Shown: positions 1 through 9,351 of the stretch, in pieces
Layout: each line of letters begins with the position of its first letter
How positions within the stretch are numbered: the first letter of the stretch is position 1
Assembly (NCBI RefSeq): GCF_900176075.1
Contig: NZ_FWWV01000024.1
Coordinates: 1-38,870, forward strand
Direction of reading: 5' to 3'
Length of the DNA stretch: 38,870 nucleotides
Source of the DNA: Pasteurella testudinis DSM 23072
GTDB taxonomy: Bacteria; Pseudomonadota; Gammaproteobacteria; Enterobacterales; Pasteurellaceae
Notes under the pieces: generated by a model
The model's input: only the letters and a program-made list of their open reading frames with translations
Databases searched by the model: none
What the model was told of the DNA's origin: nothing
Made by a program: the position numbers and the translations under genes

Positions 1-148
1 GACATAACTGCCTTAATATGCTGCCTATATCCATTCGTAATTTCCCATAAATCGCTTTTCGTCTGAATTTAGGGGTAAAGACTATGTGATACTTACAGTT
101 CCATCTTGTGTGTGATAAACTCGAATCGTCATTGGATTTATTTGCCAT
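1..148 (-). CDS. tnpA: IS200-like transposase TnpA (5' part, runs off window)
   Basis: Only the first 49 codons are present. The protein begins MANKSNDDSSLSHTRWNCKY and continues with HIVFTPKFRRKAIYGKLR, the typical N-terminus of the small (about 150 aa) Y1 HUH transposase of IS200. The HUH motif and catalytic tyrosine would lie beyond the window. There is an upstream in-frame ATG at 154, but the strong Shine-Dalgarno AGGAGG (162-157) is only 2 nt from it and 8 nt from the ATG at 148, so the latter is chosen. In this family tnpA alone mobilises single-stranded copies of the element. I cannot tell whether the copy is intact. Confidence 0.8.
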   Translation of the reverse strand, partial: MANKSNDDSSLSHTRWNCKYHIVFTPKFRRKAIYGKLRMDIGSILRQLC

Positions 149-291
149 TGGCATATCCTCCTATATTTTGAATTTTGGTTATCAGCCTTATTCATTATAT
201 CGGAGGATTTTTTCTTTTCATCGCTTAAGCTCTTTGATTCCATACGCATAGCGTATGGTTTTTATAGGCAGTCTTCGTCTGCCTATAAAAA
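1..291 (-). mobile_element. IS200/IS605-family element, left-end portion
   Basis: The window opens inside an IS200/IS605-type insertion sequence. It is recognised from the start of its Y1 transposase, which reads leftwards off the window. Upstream of that gene (higher coordinates) are two perfect stem-loops: CCATACGC-ATA-GCGTATGG at 240-258, and 13-bp arms at 259-271 and 279-291 with a 7-nt loop, flanked by T and A runs. Elements of this family have no terminal inverted repeats and are recognised through subterminal hairpins at each end, so the 240-258 palindrome is a reasonable left-end hairpin. The second stem may instead be a bidirectional terminator that insulates the element. The exact outer boundary and the right end cannot be seen. 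Confidence 0.7.
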
Positions 292-293
292 GA

Positions 294-316
294 ATGCCGA
301 GCAATTTGCTCGGCAT
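294..316 (-). terminator. Rho-independent terminator of ulaG
   Basis: A perfect 11-bp stem (ATGCCGAGCAA, one-base centre, TTGCTCGGCAT) sits 18 nt past the ulaG stop. On the minus strand it is followed by TCTTTTTATA. The T-rich 13-bp stem at 259-291 directly beyond it may act as a second, back-up terminator. Confidence 0.8.
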
Positions 317-334
317 GTTGTTTGCTGTTAGCTG

Positions 335-1402
335 TTAAAGGAAAGAGCGGTATGGTAATTCCGGTTCGTCGGTAAAAATATCGTCGAAACCGCGCCAGTG
401 TTGGAAATGCATTTTGGCTTTATCGGTCGGGAAGGTGTATTTGCCGCCGACTTGCCAGAAGAACGGTGCAAATTGATAGCCTAGGCGATTCTTTTTCATA
501 TTCCACAACACTTCGATTTCGCGCGGATCGCTTTGGAAATTTGACCAAATATCGTGATGGATCGGAATGACAACTTGCGTGTTCAGGCATTCGGCGGCAC
601 GCAAAATATCCGAAGAGGTCATTTTATCGGTTACGCCGCGCGGATTTTCGCCGTAAGACATTAATGCCACATCAATTTTATAATCGTTGCCGTGTTTGGC
701 GTAATAGTTAGAGTAATGGGAATCGCCGGAATGATATAAATTGCCGCCGTCGGTTTCAAACAAGTAGTTCACGGCACGTTCGTCCATGCTGTCAAGAATG
801 CTTTTATCTTTTGAGGAGACACCTTGCGGCAGCGTGACCAGTGCGGTACGGTCAAAAGCGTCCAAAACCCGCACTTTGACATCGCCGACTTCAATTACAT
901 CGCCGACTTTAGCGGTGATGCAGCGTTCGGCAGGCACGCCCCATTTTGTCCACAAATCCACACAGGCTTTCGGCCCGATAAATTTCACTTTGTCACTGCA
1001 ATTTTGCAAAACCGCGGCAGCCACATTCGGATCGATATGATCGGCGTGATCATGGGTTGCCATCACCGCATCAATTTCTTTGATCGCAAACGGATCCAAC
1101 ACAAAAACAGAGGTGCGCAAGTTCGGCTGCAAATTACGCACGCCGCCCATTCGCATCATTTGGTGTTGTTTATTCATGAAGGGATTTTTGCCGCTGCGTT
1201 TACCGGTGCCGCACCAGAAATCAACGGAAATGTTGGTATTGCCTGCGGTTTTCAGCCAAATCCCGGTACAGCCCAGCCACCACATGGCAAATGTGCCTTT
1301 TTGTACCTGCTCCTGTTCGATTTGTTCATTCAGCCAGGTTCCCCATTCAGGAAACGTGCTTAAAATCCATGATTCGCGAGTGATTTCATTAACTTTGCTC
1401 AT
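335..1402 (-). CDS. ulaG: L-ascorbate-6-phosphate lactonase UlaG
   Basis: UlaG hydrolyses cytoplasmic L-ascorbate 6-phosphate to 3-keto-L-gulonate 6-phosphate, the first step after PTS uptake of vitamin C. The protein is 355 aa, essentially the length of the E. coli enzyme (354 aa). It has a metallo-beta-lactamase fold signature, T-H-D-H-A-D-H at residues 116-122, plus later metal-ligand-like motifs ([15 protein letters not shown]). It lies 58 nt downstream of ulaR on the same strand with no obvious terminator between, so the two are probably co-transcribed. In E. coli ulaG is a separate transcription unit next to, and divergent from, ulaABCDEF. Here it has been placed behind the regulator instead. 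Function is assigned by family and by the neighbouring ula genes. Confidence 0.95.
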   Translation of the reverse strand: MSKVNEITRESWILSTFPEWGTWLNEQIEQEQVQKGTFAMWWLGCTGIWLKTAGNTNISVDFWCGTGKRSGKNPFMNKQHQMMRMGGVRNLQPNLRTSVFVLDPFAIKEIDAVMATHDHADHIDPNVAAAVLQNCSDKVKFIGPKACVDLWTKWGVPAERCITAKVGDVIEVGDVKVRVLDAFDRTALVTLPQGVSSKDKSILDSMDERAVNYLFETDGGNLYHSGDSHYSNYYAKHGNDYKIDVALMSYGENPRGVTDKMTSSDILRAAECLNTQVVIPIHHDIWSNFQSDPREIEVLWNMKKNRLGYQFAPFFWQVGGKYTFPTDKAKMHFQHWRGFDDIFTDEPELPYRSFL

Positions 1403-1460
1403 AATAATTACCTTTTTTAGATTAACGAACGGTTGATATGACTCGCTATCACGGAATTGA

Positions 1461-2219
1461 TTACACTAAAATCACTTCAACGCCTTTATTGCGCAGTGCT
1501 GAAATAATCGTAGGATTGGCATCTTTGCCGGTAATAACGATATCCAATTTTTCTGCCAGTGAGAATAGTGTGCCTATTCGCTGTCCGACTTTCGAGCTAT
1601 CGACTAAAGCCACCACCTTATTGACATGATTCAGCATTTTTTGCTCCACCATGGCAGAAAGCAAATCGACTTTAAATAGCCCTTCTTCGCTCAAGCCGCT
1701 ACCACTGGTGAACATATAATGTCCGGCATAGTAGGTATCGGCTTTTTGATCCGTGGTTAAAAACAGATTTCTCTCTTTGTAGTATTGACCGCCCAGTACC
1801 ACCAAATTTTCATGCTGTTGTTCGATCAAATAATTTAACAGCGGAAAATAGTTTGTAATCACCTGTACCGGTTTTCCGCAGATTTCTTGTCCTAACATAA
1901 ATGCGGTTGAACCGCAATTAATCACAATACTGTCGCCGTTTTTGCAAATTTTTGCCGCCTGTTTTGCAATGCGCGCTTTTTCGTCATAATTGGCAGTTTC
2001 ATAAATGGTTAGCGGCGACCAGTTATTATTTTTACTCTCTTCGCACGGGTATGCCCCATTACGGACTTTTTTCAGTTTTCCCTGTGTATCTAATTTGGTG
2101 ATGTCACGCCGAGCGGTCGCCGGTGAAATACCAAAGGTATTCACAATTTCCGTAACCGTGATTGAACCTTGTTGTTGCAACAGCTCTAACAGTGCATTTT
2201 GTCTTTTTAATTCCGTCAT
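1461..2219 (-). CDS. ulaR: DeoR-family transcriptional repressor UlaR
   Basis: A 252-aa regulator of the DeoR family with an N-terminal winged helix-turn-helix (about residues 4-57, including [20 protein letters not shown]) and a C-terminal sugar-phosphate sensing domain. The family representative in E. coli (251 aa) represses the ula genes and is released by L-ascorbate 6-phosphate. Here it is transcribed away from the PTS operon and towards ulaG. The 355-bp divergent region holds a long palindrome immediately upstream of its start, which would suit autorepression together with control of the PTS genes. The regulator assignment rests on the domain and the location; the inducer is inferred. 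Confidence 0.9.
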   Translation of the reverse strand: MTELKRQNALLELLQQQGSITVTEIVNTFGISPATARRDITKLDTQGKLKKVRNGAYPCEESKNNNWSPLTIYETANYDEKARIAKQAAKICKNGDSIVINCGSTAFMLGQEICGKPVQVITNYFPLLNYLIEQQHENLVVLGGQYYKERNLFLTTDQKADTYYAGHYMFTSGSGLSEEGLFKVDLLSAMVEQKMLNHVNKVVALVDSSKVGQRIGTLFSLAEKLDIVITGKDANPTIISALRNKGVEVILV

Positions 2220-2237
2220 AAAAACCTCACAATGATT

Positions 2238-2273
2238 ATGTGTGATTTTTTATTAATATAACAAATCACACAT
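2238..2273. promoter_or_regulatory. Palindromic candidate UlaR operator
   Basis: Perfect 11-bp inverted arms, ATGTGTGATTT at 2238-2248 and AAATCACACAT at 2263-2273, separated by 14 AT-rich bases. The site starts 19 bp upstream of ulaR. A second short dyad (TGATT-TTTTA-ATCA) follows about 15 bp further on. The arms contain TGTGA and TCACA, so partial CRP recognition is possible, but the spacing between them (18 bp) is far too long for a single CRP site. I infer an UlaR operator. Confidence 0.55.
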
Positions 2274-2407
2274 ATGATTATCAATGATTTTTTAATCAAA
2301 ACAGCTCAAATATTGACTATTCTCATTTATCCAATTGATTTATCTGTTAAAAATAAATTTAAACTTTGCTTTTCTATGTTTTTAAATGTGTTCAAGACTA
2401 AAAAAAT

Positions 2408-2423
2408 TTAGATCTGGCTCACA
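2408..2423 (+). promoter_or_regulatory. Possible CRP site for the ulaA operon
   Basis: TTAGA-TCTGGC-TCACA matches the CRP consensus TGTGA-N6-TCACA at 3/5 and 5/5 positions, 152 bp upstream of the permease start. A -10-like CATAAT lies at 2451-2456. Ascorbate PTS operons are CRP-dependent in enterobacteria, so the location is sensible, but the left half-site is weak. A USS (2497-2505) lies between this site and the gene. Confidence 0.4.
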
Positions 2424-2574
2424 TAAAATCAAAAATGATCTTTATTTAATCATAATAAATGACCTATTCTGTGTTCCGAAATCGTATGCATGACCAAAGT
2501 GCGGTATTTATCGGTTTAAACACAAAAATATTATCATTTTTGCTCACAATCCTATCACCTCTATGGAGTGAATT

Positions 2575-4362
2575 ATGGAAACACTATATAACATATTTTA
2601 CATATTCTATAGCCAAGTTATGACAAAAGCCCCATTATTGTTGGGTTTGGTAACATGTATCGGCTATATTCTTTTGCGTAAAGACACGACGACGGTATTA
2701 AAAGGCACGATCAAAACGATTGTTGGTTTCATGTTGGTGCAAGTTGGTGCTTCTACTTTGGTTGGCGGCTTCAAACCGGTGATTGAAAAATTATCCGAGT
2801 ATCATCAGTTGACCGGTTCGGTGATTGATCCTTACACTAGTATGATGGCAACCATGGAAACCATGGGAGATGATTACTCTTGGGTGGGATACGCCGTATT
2901 GCTGGCGCTGGCATTGAATATTTTGCTTGTGGTATTCCGCCGCTTCACCGGTATCCGTACAATTATGCTCACCGGACACATCATGTTCCAACAAGCGGGA
3001 TTGGTTGCCGTATTCTATTTGGTGATTGGCGCTTCAATGTGGGAAACCATTATTTATACCGCGATTTTGATGGCGCTTTATTGGAGCATTTCATCGAATA
3101 TCATGTATAAAGCCACGCAGGCCGTGACCGGCGGCGCCGGCTTTTCTATCGGACACCAACAGCAATTCGCCTCGTGGATTGCGACCAAAATCGCACCTAA
3201 ATTAGGCGATAAAAACGATTCGGTTGATAATTTGAAATTACCGAAATGGCTGCATATCTTCCATGACAGTATTTCGGCGACCGCAATTGTGATGACCGTC
3301 TTTTTTGGCATTATTTTGCTTTCGTTTGGCTTGGATAATCTGCAGGCGATGGCAGGGAAGACCCACTGGACGATTTACATTTTGGAAACCGGTTTGAAAT
3401 TTGCGGTGGCAATCCAAGTGATTGTTGCCGGGGTGCGCATGTTCGTTGCCGAGCTTTCCGAAGCCTTCAAAGGCGTTTCCGAGCGCATTATTCCGAATGC
3501 GGTGTTGGCGATTGACTGTGCCGCGATTTATGCTTATTCGCCGAATGCGATGGTATTTGGTTTTATGTGGGGCGCAATCGGGCAGTTTGTGGCGGTAATC
3601 GGTCTGTTGATGTTCAGCTCGCCGATCATGATTATTCCGGGCTTTATCCCGATGTTCTTCTCGAACGCGACTATCGGGGTATTTGCCAACCATTTCGGCG
3701 GCTGGAAATCGGTGATGAAAATCTGTTTCGTGATGGGGATCATCGAAGTCTTGGGTTCTGCATGGGCGATTCAAATTTTTGCCGATAACGGCACGGCTTT
3801 TAACGGTTGGATGGGAATGGCGGACTGGGCATTGGTATTCCCACCGATTTTACAAGGGTTGAATAGCATTCCTTTGTTCTTCTTTGTGATTATCGCCGCC
3901 GCTATGGTCTATATGGTCTATGCGTCTAAAAAATTGCGTGCCGATGAAGCCGCCGCGGCCGCAGCTGGTAAAACCTTGGATCAAATGGATGGTTATGGCG
4001 TGGACGAAGCCGCAATCGAAGATGAAGATGACAGTGTGGTGGACGAGGCATTAAGTGAAATCAAACCGGTTCGGGTACTGGCGGTGTGCGGTAACGGTCA
4101 GGGTTCCTCAATGATGATGAAAATGAAAATCGGCGCTTATCTGGATAAAAAAGGCATTCCGAATATTATGGATTCGTGTGCGATTTCCGATTATAAATCT
4201 AAACTGGACAGCACCGACATTATCGTTTCCTCGAAACATTTGGCTGGCGAAATGCAGGTGCCGGACGGAAAATTTATTCTCGGCGTACAAAACATGCTGA
4301 ATCCGAATTCGTTTGGCGATGAATTGATTGCCATCATTCAACAACGTTTCAGTGCAAGCTAA
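2575..4362 (+). CDS. ulaA: PTS L-ascorbate transporter, fused EIIC-EIIB (UlaA-UlaB)
   Basis: A 595-aa inner-membrane permease that takes up L-ascorbate and phosphorylates it. Residues 1 to about 455 form the hydrophobic UlaA/SgaT-type EIIC domain with many membrane segments. An acidic, alanine-rich linker follows (about 455-495, with runs such as EAAAAAAA and DEDDS). A C-terminal EIIB domain then begins at [14 protein letters not shown], with the phosphocysteine at Cys505. E. coli encodes these as separate UlaA (465 aa) and UlaB (101 aa); here they are one chain. A GGAG ribosome site precedes the ATG. It is the first gene of the ulaA-ulaC-ulaD operon. Phosphate would pass from HPr to UlaC His68, then to Cys505, then to ascorbate. 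Confidence 0.92.
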   Translation: METLYNIFYIFYSQVMTKAPLLLGLVTCIGYILLRKDTTTVLKGTIKTIVGFMLVQVGASTLVGGFKPVIEKLSEYHQLTGSVIDPYTSMMATMETMGDDYSWVGYAVLLALALNILLVVFRRFTGIRTIMLTGHIMFQQAGLVAVFYLVIGASMWETIIYTAILMALYWSISSNIMYKATQAVTGGAGFSIGHQQQFASWIATKIAPKLGDKNDSVDNLKLPKWLHIFHDSISATAIVMTVFFGIILLSFGLDNLQAMAGKTHWTIYILETGLKFAVAIQVIVAGVRMFVAELSEAFKGVSERIIPNAVLAIDCAAIYAYSPNAMVFGFMWGAIGQFVAVIGLLMFSSPIMIIPGFIPMFFSNATIGVFANHFGGWKSVMKICFVMGIIEVLGSAWAIQIFADNGTAFNGWMGMADWALVFPPILQGLNSIPLFFFVIIAAAMVYMVYASKKLRADEAAAAAAGKTLDQMDGYGVDEAAIEDEDDSVVDEALSEIKPVRVLAVCGNGQGSSMMMKMKIGAYLDKKGIPNIMDSCAISDYKSKLDSTDIIVSSKHLAGEMQVPDGKFILGVQNMLNPNSFGDELIAIIQQRFSAS

Positions 4363-4375
4363 CGATAATCCGACT

Positions 4376-4398
4376 CCGGTAGTGGTTTTCACTACCGG
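4376..4398 (+). other. Intercistronic stem-loop between ulaA and ulaC
   Basis: A perfect 9-bp stem CCGGTAGTG / CACTACCGG with a GTTTT loop lies 14 nt after the permease stop and 22 nt before the ulaC start. It has no following U-run, so it is not a normal terminator. Such stems commonly stabilise the upstream mRNA or set differential expression within an operon; that role here is inference. Confidence 0.6.
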
Positions 4399-4420
4399 CG
4401 GCATGAAGGGAGAGTAAGAG

Positions 4421-4894
4421 ATGGATTTAAAACAGTCACTGATTGAAAATAATTCAATCAAATTGAACCAACACGCGAGCAATTGGCAGGAAGCGATAAA
4501 AATCGGCACCGATATGCTGGTGGCATCCGGTGCGGTTGAAGCGCGTTACTATACGGCAATCGTCAACAGTATTAACGAACTCGGACCCTATATTATTTTG
4601 GCGCCGGGTTTGGCAATGCCGCATGCCCGTCCGGAAGACGGGGTGAATAAAACCGCCTTTGCTTTAGTAACCTTGCAAGAGCCGGTGCTGTTTGAAGGCG
4701 AAGAAACGCCGGTTGATGTGCTGATTACGCTGGCAGGCAGCAATTCTGATCAACACATGCAAGGGCTTATGGAAATCACGCAAGTGCTTGATGACGAAGA
4801 AAGCGAAACAGGCGTTGACTTGGCAAAAATAAAAGCTTGTAATAGTAAAGAAGATATTTACCGCATGATTGATGACGCACTGAATAAAGCCTAA
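4421..4894 (+). CDS. ulaC: PTS L-ascorbate-specific EIIA component UlaC
   Basis: A 157-aa cytoplasmic phosphocarrier of the PTS EIIA mannitol/fructose-like family. The expected active-site histidine is His68 in the motif LAPGLAMPHARPEDG, the same position as in the E. coli protein (154 aa). It accepts phosphate from HPr and hands it to the EIIB domain fused to the permease encoded just upstream. A GGGAGAG ribosome site precedes the ATG. The gene follows an intercistronic stem-loop and is 33 nt from ulaD, so it belongs to the same operon. Confidence is high from the motif, the length and the context. Confidence 0.93.
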   Translation: MDLKQSLIENNSIKLNQHASNWQEAIKIGTDMLVASGAVEARYYTAIVNSINELGPYIILAPGLAMPHARPEDGVNKTAFALVTLQEPVLFEGEETPVDVLITLAGSNSDQHMQGLMEITQVLDDEESETGVDLAKIKACNSKEDIYRMIDDALNKA

Positions 4895-4927
4895 CCGATT
4901 TATTTTATGACTAAAAAGAGAGGATGT

Positions 4928-5578
4928 ATGACTAAACCATTACTGCAAATCGCATTAGATTCGTTAAATTTAGAAACCGCACTTGAGACCGCAGAAAATG
5001 TGGCGGGCTATGTGGATATTATCGAAATCGGCACGATTTTGGCGTTTGCCGAAGGAATGCCGGCAGTGAGTGCGTTGAGAAAAGCACACCCGAAGCATAT
5101 TTTGGTTTGTGATATGAAAACCACCGATGGCGGCGCAATTTTGGCGAAAATGGCATTCGAAGCCGGCGCCGATTGGATCACCGTTTCCGCCGCTGCGCAC
5201 ATTGCCACCATTGGCGCCTGTAAAAAAGTCGCCGATGATTTCGGCCGTGAAATCCAAATCGAATTATACGGTAACTGGACATTGGACGATGCGCAAAGCT
5301 GGGTTGATTTAGGCATCACCCAAGCGATTTACCACCGTTCGCGTGATGCGGAATTAGCCGGTGTGGGCTGGACGGAAGCCGATTTGGTGAAAATGAAACA
5401 ACTGTCCGATTTGGGGCTGCAACTCTCGATCACCGGCGGTATCGTACCGGAAGATTTGCACCTGTTTGCGCCAATCAAGAATGCCAAAGCGTTTATTGCC
5501 GGACGCGCTTTAGTCGGTGAAAAAGGCAAAGCCACCGCCGAAGCGATTAGAGCCGAGATTGACAAATACTGGGCATAA
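4928..5578 (+). CDS. ulaD: 3-keto-L-gulonate-6-phosphate decarboxylase UlaD
   Basis: UlaD decarboxylates 3-keto-L-gulonate 6-phosphate to L-xylulose 5-phosphate, using Mg2+. It is a (beta/alpha)8 barrel of the OMP decarboxylase superfamily. The hallmark strand motifs are visible: LQIALDSLN at the N-terminus, EIGT, ILVCDMKTTDGG (the DxK motif) and the C-terminal phosphate-binding ITGGI and FIAGRALV. I start the gene at 4928, which has GAGAGG upstream and gives 216 aa, the E. coli length. The in-frame ATG at 4907 has no ribosome site. It is the last gene of the operon: a terminator follows and the usual ulaE/ulaF epimerase genes are absent. Confidence 0.94.
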   Translation: MTKPLLQIALDSLNLETALETAENVAGYVDIIEIGTILAFAEGMPAVSALRKAHPKHILVCDMKTTDGGAILAKMAFEAGADWITVSAAAHIATIGACKKVADDFGREIQIELYGNWTLDDAQSWVDLGITQAIYHRSRDAELAGVGWTEADLVKMKQLSDLGLQLSITGGIVPEDLHLFAPIKNAKAFIAGRALVGEKGKATAEAIRAEIDKYWA

Positions 5579-5607
5579 CCGGTCAACCTATAATCGAACG
5601 GTGTATC

Positions 5608-5641
5608 AAACCTGTCTTTCTCTGTTGAGACAGACAGGTTT
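5608..5641 (+). terminator. Rho-independent terminator after ulaD
   Basis: A 10-bp stem AAACCTGTCT (5608-5617) / AGACAGGTTT (5632-5641) followed by a run of T closes the ulaA-ulaC-ulaD operon about 30 nt after the ulaD stop. It lies in the convergent gap with msrA. Confidence 0.85.
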
Positions 5642-5690
5642 TTTTATGCTTGCGCTTGCTAAGGGATAACGTTAAACCGCACTTTTGCAG

Positions 5691-6215
5691 TCAAGCGTTC
5701 CAAAGATCTGAAAATTTCACCTTGGCTTTCAAGTATTTTGGTGCGACAACCATACTGCAATAGCCGGTGTTGGGATTTTGTTTGAAATAACCCTGATGAT
5801 ATTCTTCCGCCGGATAGAAGGTTGTGACAGGGCTGATTTTCGTCACAATCGGCTGGGCAAAGTGCGGTTGCAGCTCGGCGATAGTTTGCTGTGCCAACTG
5901 TTTTTGCTGTTCGTCGAGGTAAAAAATTTCACTGCGGTATTGACTGCCGATATCGTTACCTTGCCGATTGAGTTCGGTCGGGTTGTGGATCGAAAAGAAA
6001 ATATCCAGCAGGGTTTGATAACCGATGATATCCGGATCGAATTCGATTTTAACCGCTTCGGCATGGCCGCTATCGGTATCACAAACCTGACGGTAGGTCG
6101 GGTTGGCAAGGTGTCCGCCGATATAACCGGAAACCGCAGATTGTACCCCTTTGATTTGATTATAAACCGCTTCGATGCACCAAAAACATCCGCCGGCAAA
6201 AATGGCTGTTTGCAT
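5691..6215 (-). CDS. msrA: Peptide methionine (S)-S-oxide reductase MsrA
   Basis: A 174-aa enzyme that repairs oxidised methionine in proteins and free methionine sulfoxide, using thioredoxin. The signature AGGCFWC is at residues 7-13 with the catalytic Cys10. The downstream EVYNQIKGV-like region and the terminal YLKAK are typical. It is a stand-alone MsrA: no MsrB domain is fused and none lies next door. The gene ends 50 bp from the ula terminator and has a USS (ACCGCACTT) just past its stop and another inside it. No operon partner is visible; topA is divergent. Confidence 0.94.
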   Translation of the reverse strand: MQTAIFAGGCFWCIEAVYNQIKGVQSAVSGYIGGHLANPTYRQVCDTDSGHAEAVKIEFDPDIIGYQTLLDIFFSIHNPTELNRQGNDIGSQYRSEIFYLDEQQKQLAQQTIAELQPHFAQPIVTKISPVTTFYPAEEYHQGYFKQNPNTGYCSMVVAPKYLKAKVKFSDLWNA

Positions 6216-6500
6216 AGTTTTTCCTGTAATGATGGACTGGTTTGCGCTTATTTTGGGTCAAAGTGCGGTGTAGCACAAGGGAAAAATACGGGGATTAAAA
6301 CAGCAAGCCGGTTTTGAATTGCCGCCTTTGGCGGAAAAGCTATTGTAATCCTATTCAAACCTTGTTATTGTCACCGCATTTTATGATGTCTTGAGAGTGG
6401 TGCAGCCTGTCGTTGTCGGGTTGAGACGTCTGAGAATAAGTAATGAAAGCAGACGCAAGACAGCATTTGAACGAATTAACGCATAATGAATAGGAAAGAG

Positions 6501-9107
6501 ATGAGTAAATCATTAGTTATTGTGGAATCTCCGGCGAAAGCAAAAACGATAAATAAATATCTGGGGAAAGATTATGTAGTGAAATCCAGCGTCGGGCACA
6601 TTCGGGATTTGCCGACAGCCGGTTCGTCAACCGGAGAAAAACGCAAGGCGGTTTCGACCAAAGGCATGAGCGTGGAGGAAAAAGCCACGCTGAAAGCCGC
6701 ACGCGATCAGGAAGCGTTGGTGAAACGTATGGGGATCGATCCTTATCACGACTGGAAAGCCAACTATCAGATTCTGCCGGGTAAAGAGAAAGTCGTATCC
6801 GAACTGAAATCCTTAGCCAAAAAAGCCGACCATATCTATCTGGCAACCGACTTGGATAGAGAAGGGGAGGCGATTGCCTGGCATTTGCGCGAAGTGATTG
6901 GCGGCGATGATGAGCGTTACAGCCGTGTGGTATTCAACGAAATCACCAAAAATGCGATTCAAAAAGCGTTTGAACAGCCGGAGCAATTGAATTTGGATCG
7001 GGTCAACGCCCAACAAACCCGCCGTTTTCTCGATCGGGTGGTTGGGTTTATGGTATCGCCGTTGCTGTGGAAAAAAGTTGCGCGCGGTTTGTCCGCCGGA
7101 CGGGTGCAGTCGGTAGCGGTGAAATTGTTGGTTGAACGTGAAAGAGAGATTAAATCGTTCGATCCGAAAGAGTATTGGGAAGTCGCCGTCGATACCCAAA
7201 CGCAGCAACATCAGGCGATTCGGCTGGACGTAAGCCAATTCAACGGCAAAAAATTCGAGCCGGTCAATCAACAGCAAGCCGATACGGCGGTGGCGGCGTT
7301 ACAACAAGCCGATTATATCGTCAGCAGTCTGGAAACCAAACCGACCAGTTCGCGCGCCAAAGCGCCGTTTATCACCTCGACGTTGCAGCAAGCCGCCAGC
7401 ACCCGTTTGGGCTTCGGCGTGAAGAAAACCATGATGTTGGCGCAGCGTTTGTATGAAGCCGGTTACATCACCTATATGCGTACTGACTCAACCAATTTGA
7501 GCCAAGAGGCGTTGGTTATGGCGCGCAGTTATATTGAGAAAAATTTCGGCAAGCCTTATTTACCGGAGAAACCTAATTTTTATTCCAGCAAAGGTAATGC
7601 ACAAGAAGCGCACGAAGCGATCCGCCCTTCCGATGTGGCCGTTAAGGATAAAGATTTGAACGCCATGGATAAAGATGCGGTGCGGTTGTATGATTTGATT
7701 TGGCGCCAGTTTTTGGCTTGTCAAATGCCGCCGGCACAGTATGATTCCACCACCTTGACCGTGCAGGCAGGGGATTACGAATTGAAAACCAAGGGGCGGA
7801 TTTTACGCTTTGACGGTTGGACCAAAGTATTGCCGATTATGGGCAAAACGGCAGAAGATCAGGTATTGCCGGACGTGGCGGTCAGCGAGAAATTGAACTT
7901 GCAAGATGTCTTGCCGCAACAGCACTTCACCAAACCGCCGGCGCGTTATACCGAAGCGGCGTTGGTGCGTGAATTGGAAAAACGTGGCATCGGACGACCT
8001 TCCACTTATGCAGCGATTATTTCGACCATTCAGGATCGCGGTTATGTCCGTGTCGAAAGCCGCCGTTTTTATGCGGAAAAAATGGGGGAAATTGTCACCG
8101 ATCGCTTGAATCAATCGTTCAGCGAATTGATGAATTATGATTTTACCGCCAAGATGGAAGATCTGCTGGATCAGATCGCCAACGGCAATGCCAATTGGAA
8201 AACGGAATTGAATCAGTTCTTTGCCGATTTTTCACAAAAACTGACTACCGCTGAATTGGAAGAACTGGAAGGCGGTATGAAGCCGAACAGCTTGGTGGAA
8301 ACCGAAATCCAATGTCCGACTTGCGGGCGTAATATGGCGATTCGGACTGCCAGTACCGGTGTGTTTTTAGGCTGTACCGGTTATGCTTTGCCGCCGAAAG
8401 AGCGGTGTAAAACCACGATTAACCTGATTCCGGAAGCGGAATTATTGAATGTGTTGGACGATGATTCGGAAACCGATGCGCTGAGAAAACGCAAACGCTG
8501 CCCGAAATGCCATACCGCAATGGACAGCTATTTGATTGACGGCCAGCGTAAATTGCATATTTGCGGGAATAACCCGAATTGTGACGGTTACACGATCGAA
8601 GCCGGCGAGTTCAAAATCAAAGGTTATGACGGACCGGTCGTTAAATGTGACAAGTGCGGTGCAGACATGCACCTGAAACTGGGGCGTTTCGGCAAATATA
8701 TGGGCTGCACCAATTGCAGCAACACCCGTAAAATCCTGAAAAACGGCGAAGTGGCGCCGCCGAAAGAAGATCCGGTTGCATTTCCGGAACTGCCGTGCGA
8801 AAAATCCGACGCCTATTTTGTGTTGCGTGACGGTGCGAGCGGCATTTTTATGTCTGCCCACAATTTCCCGAAATCGCGTGAAACCCGTGCGCCTTATGTG
8901 GAAGAACTGGTGCGATTCAAAGCGCGTTTGCCGGAAAAATTCCACTATCTGACCGAAGCGCCGACAGTGGACCCAGACGGCAACAAGACCATTGTGCGCT
9001 TTAGCCGCAAGGAAAAACGGCAATATGTGACGTCGGAAAAAGATGGCAAAGCCACCAAATGGATCGCCGATTATATCGACGGTAAATGGCAGGAACGCAA
9101 GAAATAA
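6501..9107 (+). CDS. topA: DNA topoisomerase I (omega protein)
   Basis: A type IA topoisomerase that relaxes negative supercoils. The Toprim domain is at the N-terminus ([15 protein letters not shown], then [14 protein letters not shown] with acidic metal ligands). The active-site tyrosine is Tyr325 in ITYMRTDST. The C-terminal third carries three Cys4 zinc ribbons (starting CPTCGRN, CPKCHTA and CDKCGAD). The ATG at 6501 is preceded by GGAAAGAG and gives 868 aa, the usual Pasteurellaceae length. The in-frame ATG at 6486 lacks a ribosome site. It is monocistronic, with a terminator 45 nt downstream. The 285-bp gap upstream contains a USS but no gene I can support. Confidence 0.97.
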   Translation: MSKSLVIVESPAKAKTINKYLGKDYVVKSSVGHIRDLPTAGSSTGEKRKAVSTKGMSVEEKATLKAARDQEALVKRMGIDPYHDWKANYQILPGKEKVVSELKSLAKKADHIYLATDLDREGEAIAWHLREVIGGDDERYSRVVFNEITKNAIQKAFEQPEQLNLDRVNAQQTRRFLDRVVGFMVSPLLWKKVARGLSAGRVQSVAVKLLVEREREIKSFDPKEYWEVAVDTQTQQHQAIRLDVSQFNGKKFEPVNQQQADTAVAALQQADYIVSSLETKPTSSRAKAPFITSTLQQAASTRLGFGVKKTMMLAQRLYEAGYITYMRTDSTNLSQEALVMARSYIEKNFGKPYLPEKPNFYSSKGNAQEAHEAIRPSDVAVKDKDLNAMDKDAVRLYDLIWRQFLACQMPPAQYDSTTLTVQAGDYELKTKGRILRFDGWTKVLPIMGKTAEDQVLPDVAVSEKLNLQDVLPQQHFTKPPARYTEAALVRELEKRGIGRPSTYAAIISTIQDRGYVRVESRRFYAEKMGEIVTDRLNQSFSELMNYDFTAKMEDLLDQIANGNANWKTELNQFFADFSQKLTTAELEELEGGMKPNSLVETEIQCPTCGRNMAIRTASTGVFLGCTGYALPPKERCKTTINLIPEAELLNVLDDDSETDALRKRKRCPKCHTAMDSYLIDGQRKLHICGNNPNCDGYTIEAGEFKIKGYDGPVVKCDKCGADMHLKLGRFGKYMGCTNCSNTRKILKNGEVAPPKEDPVAFPELPCEKSDAYFVLRDGASGIFMSAHNFPKSRETRAPYVEELVRFKARLPEKFHYLTEAPTVDPDGNKTIVRFSRKEKRQYVTSEKDGKATKWIADYIDGKWQERKK

Positions 9108-9152
9108 CCGTCTGTTTAAATCAGTTTAAGAAAATTTGTGTAAAAACCAATC

Positions 9153-9176
9153 AAGAGAGGCTTGCCTCTCTTTTTT
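9153..9176 (+). terminator. Rho-independent terminator of topA
   Basis: A stem AAGAGAGGC / GCCTCTCTT with a TT loop, followed by a T run ending at 9176, 45 nt after the topA stop. Confidence 0.9.
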
Positions 9177-9351
9177 CGCATTTCTCGGCAACTAAATGAT
9201 AATATTGCATTAATTTTGTGATCCAGAACATATTTTTCTGTTTTGATTGTTGTAAAATCTTCCAATTTATTGAACTATAACAACAGGTTGACCATTTATG
9301 TTATAGCGCGGTTAACCAGATAACCGGTTCAGTAAAAAAAGAGGTTGCAAT

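Noticed and set aside
824..1363. Long plus-strand frame opposite ulaG
   Set aside because: A shadow of ulaG with low-complexity His/Arg-rich content and no ribosome site; ulaG has catalytic motifs.
3238..3774. Minus-strand frame of 178 codons inside the ascorbate permease gene
   Set aside because: Antisense shadow; no motif and no start signal.
8442..9023. Minus-strand frame of 193 codons within topA
   Set aside because: Antisense of the zinc-ribbon region; composition typical of a shadow frame.
9177..9351. Cold-shock thermosensor leader for the Csp gene
   Set aside because: The gene resembles cspD, which is not cold-induced in known cases, and I see no cold-box-like element.
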